From positions 1 to 40,281 of the forward strand of contig JBIKOX010000002.1 of the NCBI GenBank assembly GCA_044357775.1: a stretch of 40,281 nt of DNA. Reading direction: 5' to 3'. Made by a program: the position numbers and the translations under genes. Origin of the DNA: UBA4416 sp044357775 (GTDB taxonomy: Bacteria > Bacteroidota > Bacteroidia > B-17B0 > Aurantibacillaceae). The notes below the pieces were generated by a model. That model had not been told where the DNA came from and ran no database searches. It worked only from the letters and a program-made list of their open reading frames with translations. This document shows positions 7,821 to 15,507 of this stretch, piece after piece. The stretch's first letter is position 1. Each line of letters opens with the position of its first letter.

Positions 7821-7991
7821 ATGTTTGGATTTAAAGGAAAATATGGATTTTCATTTTCTTGGAAAAGATTGTTGGGAATTAGTGGGATGCGAAATAGTAT
7901 TGCAAATAAAACTGGCATACCAACAACAAGAGGCGGTGCTGAAAGGAAAATAGGCAGGCTATTATTAAATTTAATATTTGGCAAAAAATGA
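7821..7991 (+). CDS. 56-residue basic small protein
   Basis: The ATG at 7821 opens a frame of 56 codons ending at 7989-7991. The stop overlaps the ATG of the next gene in the form ATGA (7988-7991), the usual sign of translational coupling. The protein is Arg/Lys/Gly-rich, with SFSWKRLLGISGMRNSI near the start and TGIPTTRGGAERKIGRLL after it. From memory this resembles small SFSWKRALG...TGIPLT..GRQRKIG-type conserved hypotheticals seen across many bacteria, but I cannot confirm that here. It lies between the KAP NTPase and the first membrane protein. A nucleic-acid-binding or membrane-surface role would suit its charge. Confidence 0.65.
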   Translation: MFGFKGKYGFSFSWKRLLGISGMRNSIANKTGIPTTRGGAERKIGRLLLNLIFGKK

Positions 7992-8320
7992 AAAATAATC
8001 CCGCTGATTTAAATTCTAATTTTTCTATTAAATTAATTCTATTTTATCTTTTATCTTCTTTTTTTGGAGGGTTGTTATTTAGTATATTATCTTATAGGTC
8101 AAGAAAGAAAGGCAACACCGGGTTTGGTTGGCTTCTCTTATCAATAGTGTTCATTGTTGTGTTTAGCTACATATCATTTGCATTATATAAAACGTCAAGT
8201 GCAAATCACGATGCGTTTTGGTATTATTTAGGTTTAAGCACAATTGCAGCAAATAGCATTGCCCTTTTTATTTTATTAATATCATTTTTTTTTAATAGAC
8301 GTAATGGGATTAGTTCGTGA
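7988..8320 (+). CDS. Small membrane protein of the KAP operon (1)
   Basis: A protein of 110 residues with three probable membrane helices: about 14-35 (IKLILFYLLSSFFGGLLFSI), 47-66 (FGWLLLSIVFIVVFSYISFA) and 79-102. A basic loop (YRSRKKGNTG) follows helix 1, so that loop is probably cytoplasmic. The start overlaps the 56-residue gene by 4 bases, and the end overlaps the next gene by 17. No family recognised. Together with the two genes after it, it may supply the membrane part that other KAP NTPases carry within their own chain. Confidence 0.6.
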   Translation: MKNNPADLNSNFSIKLILFYLLSSFFGGLLFSILSYRSRKKGNTGFGWLLLSIVFIVVFSYISFALYKTSSANHDAFWYYLGLSTIAANSIALFILLISFFFNRRNGISS

Positions 8321-8708
8321 ACTTTTTGATGAGGTCATTCCTCTGCCAAATGCGATGCAATCAAAAATCATTGGTAAAAATGAAATGAGTGCGGTATATA
8401 ACCTTGGCTATGCATTTTTAAATGCTGTGTTTCAAATAATAGATTGCATTATAATTCCATATTTGACTTGGATTATCTTATTGAAGTTAAAATCAAATTT
8501 TAATTTATTGTTGGCATTGCTTCTTGGAGTTTTATTTCTTTCCAGTTTATTTTCATTACTTCAAGTTTTATATTATTTTATAAAACCATTTGATAAATAC
8601 ATAAATTTCTCGGATCGCCTAATCGGCGAAACATCTATTGGTGCTTTATTAAGTGCCATCTTTAAAATACCGATTAATACTTATATTAAAAGTAATGGCA
8701 AAAAATAA
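8304..8708 (+). CDS. Small membrane protein of the KAP operon (2)
   Basis: A protein of 134 residues. An N-terminal amphipathic stretch (VRELFDEVIPLPNAMQ) is followed by two or three membrane helices: about 32-58 (YAFLNAVFQIIDCIIIPYL and following), 66-92 (LLLALLLGVLFLSSLFSLLQ) and a weaker hydrophobic part near 108-122. The start ATG lies inside the previous gene and the end overlaps the next by 14 bases, so translation is coupled. No family recognised. Confidence 0.6.
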   Translation: MGLVRELFDEVIPLPNAMQSKIIGKNEMSAVYNLGYAFLNAVFQIIDCIIIPYLTWIILLKLKSNFNLLLALLLGVLFLSSLFSLLQVLYYFIKPFDKYINFSDRLIGETSIGALLSAIFKIPINTYIKSNGKK

Positions 8709-8889
8709 TAAATTCAGAAATAAAATTCGTGATGAGGAATTTGAAACAGAGTCCAAATTACAGCGAAATTTAGATGGTTTTGGTTTAAAGTTAATAAAAT
8801 CTGTAGGTGTAGCAGGAGTTATTATTGGTCTTGCAATTTTAGTAGCTTTTTGGTGGTGGGTAATTAAGCTGCTTTATAAAGTTGGTTAA
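8695..8889 (+). CDS. Small single-pass membrane protein of the KAP operon (3)
   Basis: A protein of 64 residues. I use the ATG at 8695 rather than an upstream ATG at 8653, because the 8653 start would add 14 residues overlapping the previous gene's coding sequence for over 50 bases. Residues 1-30 are highly charged (KNNKFRNKIRDEEFETESK). Residues about 36-58 form one membrane helix (VGVAGVIIGLAILVAFWWWV) followed by a short Lys-containing tail. It is followed after two bases by the UDG-like gene. Function unknown. Confidence 0.55.
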   Translation: MAKNNKFRNKIRDEEFETESKLQRNLDGFGLKLIKSVGVAGVIIGLAILVAFWWWVIKLLYKVG

Positions 8890-8891
8890 TT

Positions 8892-9782
8892 ATGTTTTCA
8901 TTTCATAAAAATCACTCCCAATTAGAATGCTTAATTAATAATTATCTTATAACTCCAAATGAATTAGGAGTAAATTTAGTGTATAATGAAATCTCCAATT
9001 ATGTAAATAGTGCCGGAGCAATAAAAATCAATGCAGGATTTATTTCAAACTTAAAAGAACCCTTTAAATCATTATTGCAACTAAATTTAAAAAACGTAAC
9101 AACGGTTGCAATTGATTTCCCCATTTATTTTAAATGTGCTAAAGAAACAAAAAAAACTATAATGGTTTGCGCCATGGATTCTTTGCCGCCAATTCCGACC
9201 AGTAGTTTTTGGAATGGTAAAAACTTTAACTTTACGAAAAATATTGGATTTTGGGCACCGTTTAGTTTAATAGATAATTGGCAAGCGCCGGTTGGTTCCA
9301 TGAAAACAAATATTCCGTTTTTTCGCGCACTATTAGAAGAATACAACTTATATATTACTGATGTTTATAAAGTTTTTTTTAGAGTCGAAAAAAATGGACA
9401 ATTAATAAATAGTAATACTATAACAGACTACACAGAATTAAAAAACCAAGAAGGCACAAATATCCATGGTTATATACTATCTAATGAAATTGAAATTATA
9501 AAACCAGACGCCATTTTAACCCTTGGTAATTCAGCCAGAAATAAATTACTTCATATTAATTATTTAATTAATAACGATGAACAACATTCGAAAGGATGGA
9601 GCAATGAGCCGCAAATGTATAAGTGGCAAAACTCTATTCCTATTATTGCAATACCACATATATCAGGTGCTGCAAATGGAGCAAAATCAGCTATTTTAAA
9701 CAATTCAAATTATTCAAGTATTACTGGGAATTATCAAAATGAAAGACTTGCAAAAATAATTAAACTAAAAATTAATGCATAA
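8892..9782 (+). CDS. Uracil-DNA-glycosylase-superfamily-like protein
   Basis: A soluble protein of 296 residues. Elements of the UDG fold appear in the right order: a motif-A-like AMDSLPP (94-100) where canonical enzymes have G(Q/E)DPY; NIGFWAPF (117-124) before the central helix; TDVYK (156-160); KPDAILTLGNSA (204-215), like the superfamily strand KPRVIVALG..A; and IPHISGAANGA (254-264), which keeps the His of motif B (HPSxxS). The changed motif A leaves open whether it cuts uracil, another base, or has lost catalysis. It sits in the same operon as a KAP NTPase and membrane proteins, an unexpected place for a repair enzyme. Alternatives are another alpha/beta hydrolase-like fold. Confidence 0.55.
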   Translation: MFSFHKNHSQLECLINNYLITPNELGVNLVYNEISNYVNSAGAIKINAGFISNLKEPFKSLLQLNLKNVTTVAIDFPIYFKCAKETKKTIMVCAMDSLPPIPTSSFWNGKNFNFTKNIGFWAPFSLIDNWQAPVGSMKTNIPFFRALLEEYNLYITDVYKVFFRVEKNGQLINSNTITDYTELKNQEGTNIHGYILSNEIEIIKPDAILTLGNSARNKLLHINYLINNDEQHSKGWSNEPQMYKWQNSIPIIAIPHISGAANGAKSAILNNSNYSSITGNYQNERLAKIIKLKINA

Positions 9783-10596
9783 AAACTCCAATAATTTAAT
9801 GGTAAAACTAATACTTTGTTTTATTCTTACTACAGGCATCAACACTTTTTGTAACGCTCAAGTATTAAATATAGACCGAGCAAATGAAACGGATACAGTA
9901 TTCCATAAATTTAAAGCATTTTGCGCATTTAGTTTTTCAAATGAAAAACAGAGAAGGAAACTGATAGATTTTAAGAATACAAACGAGGCTGATTATTTTT
10001 TAAAAAACAATTATATATTTATTTTTTTAAGCCAAACAGATTTAGCGTTTAACGGACCAATAGTTAATGAGAATAACGGATTTTTTCAACTTAGATTTAG
10101 AGATAATGATAAAAGGAAAGTTAGTCCGGATATTTTTACTCAATATCAATGGAACGGCATACAAGGTATGGAGTATAGAGCCTTGGCTGGTATAAATGCA
10201 AGATTTAAATGGTTAGAAAAAAGTAAGTCTGATTTATATACAAGCGTTGGAGTTTTTTATGAAAACGAAAAATGGAATCCATTTTTAGGTTCCTTTGCAT
10301 ATAAAACTGATTCGTTATACATTGTGTATAGAAATATGTTGCGTTTAAATTTAACGGCAAAATTTGCATTAAAATTAGGTAAATCCATCGATTATGTTGG
10401 ATCGACCTTTTTACAATTTCCTTTAAATAATAACTTTACAAATCCGAGATGGGTTTTTGATTCAAATCTTTTTTTTGCAATCAATAAATATTTAAGCTTT
10501 AAAATTCACTTTGATTATAATTTAGACAACTTTAGACCTTTGCCAATCGACACTTATTATTATTCGTTAACTACAGGAATACAAATAAAAATATAG
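9775..10596 (+). CDS. Outer-membrane beta-barrel protein (DUF481-like)
   Basis: A protein of 273 residues starting at an ATG that overlaps the UDG-like gene by 8 bases; an alternative ATG is at 9799 (MVKLILCF). A signal peptide ends near NTFCNAQ, residue about 29. The mature part is rich in alternating aromatic/polar strands (for example YTSVGVFYENEKWNPF, RLNLTAKFALKLG) and ends in a strand with a C-terminal hydrophobic residue (YYSLTTGIQIKI), as in outer-membrane barrels of about 10-12 strands. The resemblance to DUF481 proteins is by general pattern only. It is the last gene of the KAP operon and places at least one product in the outer membrane. Confidence 0.65.
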   Translation: MHKNSNNLMVKLILCFILTTGINTFCNAQVLNIDRANETDTVFHKFKAFCAFSFSNEKQRRKLIDFKNTNEADYFLKNNYIFIFLSQTDLAFNGPIVNENNGFFQLRFRDNDKRKVSPDIFTQYQWNGIQGMEYRALAGINARFKWLEKSKSDLYTSVGVFYENEKWNPFLGSFAYKTDSLYIVYRNMLRLNLTAKFALKLGKSIDYVGSTFLQFPLNNNFTNPRWVFDSNLFFAINKYLSFKIHFDYNLDNFRPLPIDTYYYSLTTGIQIKI

Positions 10597-10718
10597 TAAG
10601 ATTATGAAATGTCCTATTTCTTAGAATTGAGAAAGTGTGACTATAATGTAGTTTTAATATTTTGTTTTTACTAAAATACTATACGACTTACAAATAGCAA
10701 GTTGTTGCAAATTAAATT

Positions 10719-10829
10719 TTACTGCAATACAACTTTCCTGATATCAACCGTATTTCCTTGTGCATTTATTGTATGAATAAAATAAACGCCGTTTCCGGTA
10801 GAAGTTGTGAGGCTACTATAAAATACTTG
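10719..10829 (-). pseudogene. Fossil T9SS type A sorting domain, 3' end only
   Basis: Read on the minus strand, this stretch encodes about 36 residues ending in a stop at 10719-10721. The sequence includes NGVYFIHTINAQG and ends DIRKVVLQ, which is the G(V/I)YF(I/V)...G....KVV pattern closing T9SS type A domains. There is no start codon, and a stop precedes it in frame. It lies directly after the stop of the SBBP-repeat gene, which has its own intact sorting domain, in a different frame. It is probably the tail of a deleted exported protein. The rest of the gap 10597-10840 shows nothing clear. Confidence 0.65.
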
Positions 10830-10840
10830 CTCCAATTATT

Positions 10841-13507
10841 TTACTCTTTAATAAACTTTGCAACCTTCAATAATTTACCATTCTCATTAAACAGTTGCAC
10901 AAAATAAATACCACTGCTTAACTCTGCAACAGAAACCGTATTGTTGTATTTACTTTCCTGAACAATTTGACCAATGCTATTTACTATTTTAACATCCGTA
11001 AATTTAATGGCTGAACTAATTGTTAGTTCTGCTGAAGCAGGATTTGGCATGATTTTAAAATCATTTATAGTTAATGATACAAGATTTGTAACAACAGTAT
11101 TGTTGTTTTTAACATTACTACGTGATTTTGAAACTGCATTTATTTTTTGAGCCAATCCGCTACAAAAAATACTCCATTGGGTTTCTATACGCCAATTGCC
11201 TGTAGTTTGGTATAACGCATAATTGAGGTCTGTATATAAAGTAGAGGAAGCGCTCAGTGTTTGAATGGTATTCCAATTATTAGTAGATAAATTATCGCGT
11301 TTAAATAAATAATTTGACAATGCTGGTATTGGCAATGTTGCGCCTTCTATTTGATAAGGTGTCCAATTAAAATTACCACTATTATTTTGGAAAAATATAG
11401 TTTGATGATAAGGACTCATTGCACTCATATTGCCACAAGAATCTTTCGCTGCTATTTTATATCTCCAACTTGATGCGTTTGGATCTCCGTTCGCTAAATA
11501 CAAAACCCTCACCGTATCTGAAAACTGCATGGAAGAATAGGGTTGCTTGCCTATTAATGCATAATTATTATTTGCTATATCGCGGTACACATAAAATGTA
11601 TCTGTTGCAGTATAGCCTGTGTTATCCCAATATATAACATTGTTTTGAGAAACACTATCAACGGTGACCATGCAAATATTTGGTTGTGGAATAAATGAAT
11701 CGGGCTCAGTGATTGTAAAAGTGGCAGTATTTTCGCAATCATTAATATCTGTAACAGTAATTGTATAGCTACCCGCAGTAAGATTAGAAATAGAGAAAGT
11801 AGTATCTGATATCCATGCAACATCTGAACTCCATAAATATGAATAAGGGGCAGAGCCGCCAGCGGCTATTGCAATTGCCCCGCCATTGTTAAAGCCATAA
11901 CAACTAACGTTAGAACTGCTTATTAGAGTGGTTACAGCAGGGCTGCAGTCAAAATATTTAGCGAAGAAAATATCTTTAGATCCAAGTGAAGTTAAATTTT
12001 GCGTCCCTACACCTGGGTCAAAGTCGGCTGCATTTCTAAAAGAACCAGTAATATAAACATTGCCGGCTGCATCATTGGCTATGCTATTTCCAAGATCTAC
12101 AGACGAACTTCCAATACTTTTCGCCCAAAGATAACCGCCATTATTATCGTATTTAGCAAAGAAGATATCTTGAGCGTTGGATGTTAAAATCTGCATACCC
12201 ACTCCTGGGTCAAAATCAACATAACCTTGTGTAGCAAAACCCACTGACCCGAAACCACCTGTAATATAAATATTGCCGGCAGCATCAGTAGTAATATTAT
12301 TGCCATATGAGTTTCCACCACCGTCCAGCTTTTTCGCCCAAATATAATTCCCATTGCTATCGTACTTACCAAAGAAGATCTCATTATATCCACTATTGGT
12401 AGTTAAATTCTGTGTGCCACCACCTGGGTCAAAGTCGGCTACATTTCTAAAAGAACCAGTAATATAAACATTGCCAGTGACATCAAGTGTGATGCTATTG
12501 CCTACTTCATTATTACTCGTACTGCCAATACTTTTCGCCCAGATATAATTCCCATTACTGTCGTACTTTGCGAAGAAGATATCAGCGTATCCTATTGAAG
12601 TTAAGTTTTGCGTGCCTAATCCCGGGTCAAAGTCCGCCGTAATTGCACTAGTAAATGGAACATCAGTATTTCCATAAGAACCAGTGATATAAACATTGCC
12701 AGAAGTATCAGTGGTTATACTTCTACCCGCATCTTCTTTAATGCTTCCAATGCTTTTAGCCCACAGGTAATTTCCATTACTATTATATTTGGCAAAGAAG
12801 ATATCAGAGCCACCAACCGAAGTTAAAGTCTGCGTGCCTACTCCTGGATCAAAGTCTGCTGTGCCCGTGCCAACTGTGTTGAAACTACCAGTAATATAAA
12901 TATTGCCAGAGGCATCAGCGTCTATGCTATTGCTCTCTCCACCGCCATACCCAATGAAGCCAATACTTTTCGCCCAAATATAGCTTCCATTGCTATCGTA
13001 TTTTGCAAAGAAGATATTAAAATTTGTATTAGTTGTGCTATTTGTATTTGTTAAGATTTGCGAACCTGATCCCGGGTCAAAATCGGCTGTGCCTCTGAAA
13101 TTACCAGTAATAGCAAAGTTGCCAAATGCGTCAGTGGTGATGCCATAGCCGATATCGTCTCCACTGCTTCCGATACTTTTCGCCCACAGGTAATTTCCAT
13201 TACTATTATATTTGGCAAAGAAGATATCAGAGCCGCCAACCGAAGTTAAAGTCTGCGTGCCTACTCCTGGATCAAAGTCGGCTGTGCCAGCGAAACTACC
13301 CGTAATATAAACATTGCTGAAGGCATCAGTTGTTATGCTATATCCGATATCATCTCCGGCGCTTCCAATACTTTTTGCCCATTTGTAAGCCTGTGAGAAT
13401 GACAAATGAGTGCTAAGAATTAAAATGGCAGCTAATGTTAATTTTTTAATTAGTTGCTTAGCTGCTGAGTTAAATATGAAAGCGGATTTGTTTTTATTTT
13501 TTTTCAT
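10841..13507 (-). CDS. SBBP/SprB-repeat surface protein with T9SS type A sorting domain
   Basis: A protein of 888 residues using the ATG at 13507 (KKNKNKSAF...), because a signal peptide (about residues 20-40, LTLAAILILSTHLSFSQA) follows it directly; a longer frame to 13561 would bury that signal. Seven repeats of about 65-75 residues follow (about 40-525), each reading W-AKSIG...ITTDA.GN.YITGSF..ADFDPG.GTQ.LTS....IFFAKY, the SBBP beta-propeller repeat. A SprB-type repeat lies at about 525-605 (VSCYGFNNGGAI, TAGSYTITVTD). Then come fibronectin-like sequence and a sorting domain (about 815-888, IMPNPASAEL to YFVQLFNENGK). The protein is exported across the outer membrane by the type IX system and attached to the surface or released. 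Repeats 1 and 3 are almost identical in DNA. Confidence 0.9.
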   Translation of the reverse strand: MKKNKNKSAFIFNSAAKQLIKKLTLAAILILSTHLSFSQAYKWAKSIGSAGDDIGYSITTDAFSNVYITGSFAGTADFDPGVGTQTLTSVGGSDIFFAKYNSNGNYLWAKSIGSSGDDIGYGITTDAFGNFAITGNFRGTADFDPGSGSQILTNTNSTTNTNFNIFFAKYDSNGSYIWAKSIGFIGYGGGESNSIDADASGNIYITGSFNTVGTGTADFDPGVGTQTLTSVGGSDIFFAKYNSNGNYLWAKSIGSIKEDAGRSITTDTSGNVYITGSYGNTDVPFTSAITADFDPGLGTQNLTSIGYADIFFAKYDSNGNYIWAKSIGSTSNNEVGNSITLDVTGNVYITGSFRNVADFDPGGGTQNLTTNSGYNEIFFGKYDSNGNYIWAKKLDGGGNSYGNNITTDAAGNIYITGGFGSVGFATQGYVDFDPGVGMQILTSNAQDIFFAKYDNNGGYLWAKSIGSSSVDLGNSIANDAAGNVYITGSFRNAADFDPGVGTQNLTSLGSKDIFFAKYFDCSPAVTTLISSSNVSCYGFNNGGAIAIAAGGSAPYSYLWSSDVAWISDTTFSISNLTAGSYTITVTDINDCENTATFTITEPDSFIPQPNICMVTVDSVSQNNVIYWDNTGYTATDTFYVYRDIANNNYALIGKQPYSSMQFSDTVRVLYLANGDPNASSWRYKIAAKDSCGNMSAMSPYHQTIFFQNNSGNFNWTPYQIEGATLPIPALSNYLFKRDNLSTNNWNTIQTLSASSTLYTDLNYALYQTTGNWRIETQWSIFCSGLAQKINAVSKSRSNVKNNNTVVTNLVSLTINDFKIMPNPASAELTISSAIKFTDVKIVNSIGQIVQESKYNNTVSVAELSSGIYFVQLFNENGKLLKVAKFIKE

Positions 13508-13529
13508 TATGGTTTTATTTAGATTAAAA

Positions 13530-13985
13530 CTATGATAATTGCGGGAAATCACTTGGTTCAATCCAAAACTCCTTCGTTTGATTACAATCTGCGATTTTAT
13601 TTATTGAACCATCTTTTAATCGTTCTACAATATCTTTTATATCTTCATTTGATAGCTTAAACCACTCTTTGCTATGAGGATTTATTTTTGAAACAAAGTG
13701 TTTATGCAATTTGCGCTCAACACTTCTAGCTTCAATGTTTGAATCATACATAAAATAAGCAAGAGCTTCAATTTGGTTTGGATTGCCTGTTTGTAGTTTT
13801 AAAATTCTACGCTTTATAGATACCGGATGTGTACTTGCCGTATAGCTTTTATGCCCTTTTATATGCTCATCGGTTTTAGCATGAGTTACAACGCCTATCT
13901 TAATAAATTTATAGTCGGTGTCTTTTTCAAAAAAAACATAAAGAAATGATTTGCCTTTTGTATCTGATGATAAGTTTTTTTTCAT
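13530..13985 (-). CDS. T5orf172/MUG113-type GIY-YIG-like protein
   Basis: A protein of 151 residues. The family features are a strand YVFFEKD..YKFIKIG replacing GIY...YIG, then RRILKLQTGNPNQIE (the RI..LQTGNP motif) and RSVERKLHKHF...HSKEWFKLS (conserved Glu-x3-His-x2-Phe and EWF). T5orf172/MUG113 domains are related to GIY-YIG nucleases and occur in phage and conflict genes; nuclease activity here is not proven. It lies 22 bases upstream of the SBBP-repeat gene on the same strand. The bases before both starts are similar (about 13505-13540 and 13983-14020), as if a leader was duplicated when the gene arrived. Confidence 0.75.
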   Translation of the reverse strand: MKKNLSSDTKGKSFLYVFFEKDTDYKFIKIGVVTHAKTDEHIKGHKSYTASTHPVSIKRRILKLQTGNPNQIEALAYFMYDSNIEARSVERKLHKHFVSKINPHSKEWFKLSNEDIKDIVERLKDGSINKIADCNQTKEFWIEPSDFPQLS

Positions 13986-14164
13986 TTTACTTTTATTAGA
14001 TTTTAATTATTTGATAAGCTACATTTTTCGGTTTTATAAATTAATAGCCATTTTGAGTATTTGATATTATACAATTCCTATTGAGACTTAATGTTGATTT
14101 TTATAATAAAACAAACATTAATCTTTCCATAAATCAAACCTATCAAATACTCTTCAAGATTAAA

Positions 14165-14184
14165 ATTGCATCTTATTGCATCTT
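14165..14184. promoter_or_regulatory. Perfect 10-bp direct repeat before the second regulator paralogue
   Basis: ATTGCATCTT occurs twice without a gap (14165-14174 and 14175-14184), ending 43 bases before the ATG at 14228. Gene 117, its paralogue, has a different 10-bp tandem repeat ending 50 bases before its start. A near -7 box, TTTATTTG (14217-14224, 7/8 match), lies three bases before the ATG, so the mRNA may be leaderless. The 236-base gap 13986-14227 holds divergent promoters and no gene. Confidence 0.45.
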
Positions 14185-14227
14185 CATTTTAAAAAAATAA
14201 ATTACCTTAGAAGTAGTTTATTTGTAT

Positions 14228-15502
14228 ATGCAAAAAATATCTAACGAGCGTTTTGATCATTTATATTTGCGTGAATTATGTTCACGTTTACAAAAGCATT
14301 TATTAATAGAAGTAAAAGAATTTAATGATTGTAAACTAGCCTCCGAAAAACTTTTAAAGAGCGGCTTTGTTATCTCTGCGCATACCTTGGCTCGTTTTTT
14401 TGGAATTTTAAAAAGCAACCATCGGCCTTACACCTCTACACTTAATTTAATGTGCCAATATATTGGAGCAGATTCTTTTGCTGCTTTTTGTAATGAGGTT
14501 AAACAAAAAACAGAACACGCTTTATATAGCCCAGTAGATGCTTTTAAAACTGGGCCTTTTTCATTAATTACTCTTGAAATTGCTTTAGCAAATGAGGATT
14601 GGAAAAGTGTTCAAGAAATAGTGGGCAATTTTCAAGTCAGTAACCCGTTTAAAAATGAACTCGTTATGCTGCTTGGTAAAAGTGTAAGGTATAGCCACAA
14701 AAGGGAACTATTATTAAAAAAGTTAATAGAAATTGAACATGGTAGACTTTTATTTTATGAAAGCTATGTGGATGAAGATGACCCAGGCGGATATTATTCG
14801 CATGCCTTAAAAAAGTATTATAAATCTAGTTTTTCAAATTCTAAAAATCAACTGTTTCTTCATTGTTTTATAATGTCAAAAGCAATTTATTTAAATGAGG
14901 TTGTTGACTTAACTTTATTAAAATCATCTGTATTAAATTTAGATGCGCCTTTTAAAAAATTACATTTTCATGAAATTTCAAGGTATTTAGAATTACAAAT
15001 TTTGCTCGATTTTAAAAAGGGCTTTTTAAAAAATAATTTACTTACCCATTTAGAAAAAATTATAGAACTAACTACAGGATATGCATTTAATGATAGGTGT
15101 ACATTAGAATTCCTCAATCACGATAGATGTTGGATTGTTGCCCGAAGTTTAAAAGCTTTAGCATTTGCAGGGTTTTTAAAAGATGCATTAAAACAAGATA
15201 GTTTTAGGTTGTTAATTGAGGAACTTTATAGAGGTTCTTCCCAAAATATAAGAAGTATTGCTGAATTAATTATTCAATTTGTAGTGCATGGTATGAGCAA
15301 GCCGTTAGGAAAAGGAAACGATTACTTTCCACCAAAACGAATAACTGCCTTACACGATAACGAAACTCATTCAAGAATTGTTATAGAAGCCGCAACATCT
15401 TTACTTTATGCAGAAGACAAAATAAAACCTATTTTAGAAAAAAATGTGTATTCGTTTGCTAAAAAAACAGGCCACACGTGGTTGTTCGAATTATTAGCAT
15501 AA
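14228..15502 (+). CDS. HTH-like regulatory protein of unrecognised family (paralogue of the gene at 117)
   Basis: A soluble protein of 424 residues from the ATG at 14228; a TTG two codons earlier is less likely. The N-terminus (about 10-85) holds ISAHTLARFF followed by PYTSTLNLMCQYIGADSFAAF, matching residues about 50-95 of the protein from gene 117. Further parallels are FYESYVDEDDPGGYYSHALKKYY (shown here in part) against FFEYMADP...GLKYYL. The remainder is all-helical with no known motif. No family name recognised; it looks like a lineage-specific family with a DNA-binding-like N-terminus and a helical sensor-like rest. Its stop is five bases from the convergent paaZ stop. The direct repeat upstream suggests autoregulation. 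Confidence 0.6.
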   Translation: MQKISNERFDHLYLRELCSRLQKHLLIEVKEFNDCKLASEKLLKSGFVISAHTLARFFGILKSNHRPYTSTLNLMCQYIGADSFAAFCNEVKQKTEHALYSPVDAFKTGPFSLITLEIALANEDWKSVQEIVGNFQVSNPFKNELVMLLGKSVRYSHKRELLLKKLIEIEHGRLLFYESYVDEDDPGGYYSHALKKYYKSSFSNSKNQLFLHCFIMSKAIYLNEVVDLTLLKSSVLNLDAPFKKLHFHEISRYLELQILLDFKKGFLKNNLLTHLEKIIELTTGYAFNDRCTLEFLNHDRCWIVARSLKALAFAGFLKDALKQDSFRLLIEELYRGSSQNIRSIAELIIQFVVHGMSKPLGKGNDYFPPKRITALHDNETHSRIVIEAATSLLYAEDKIKPILEKNVYSFAKKTGHTWLFELLA

Positions 15503-15507
15503 CCACT

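Noticed and set aside
8653..8694. Longer start for the 64-residue membrane protein
   Set aside because: It would extend the overlap with the previous gene to 56 bases; the ATG at 8695 gives the usual short overlap seen in this operon.
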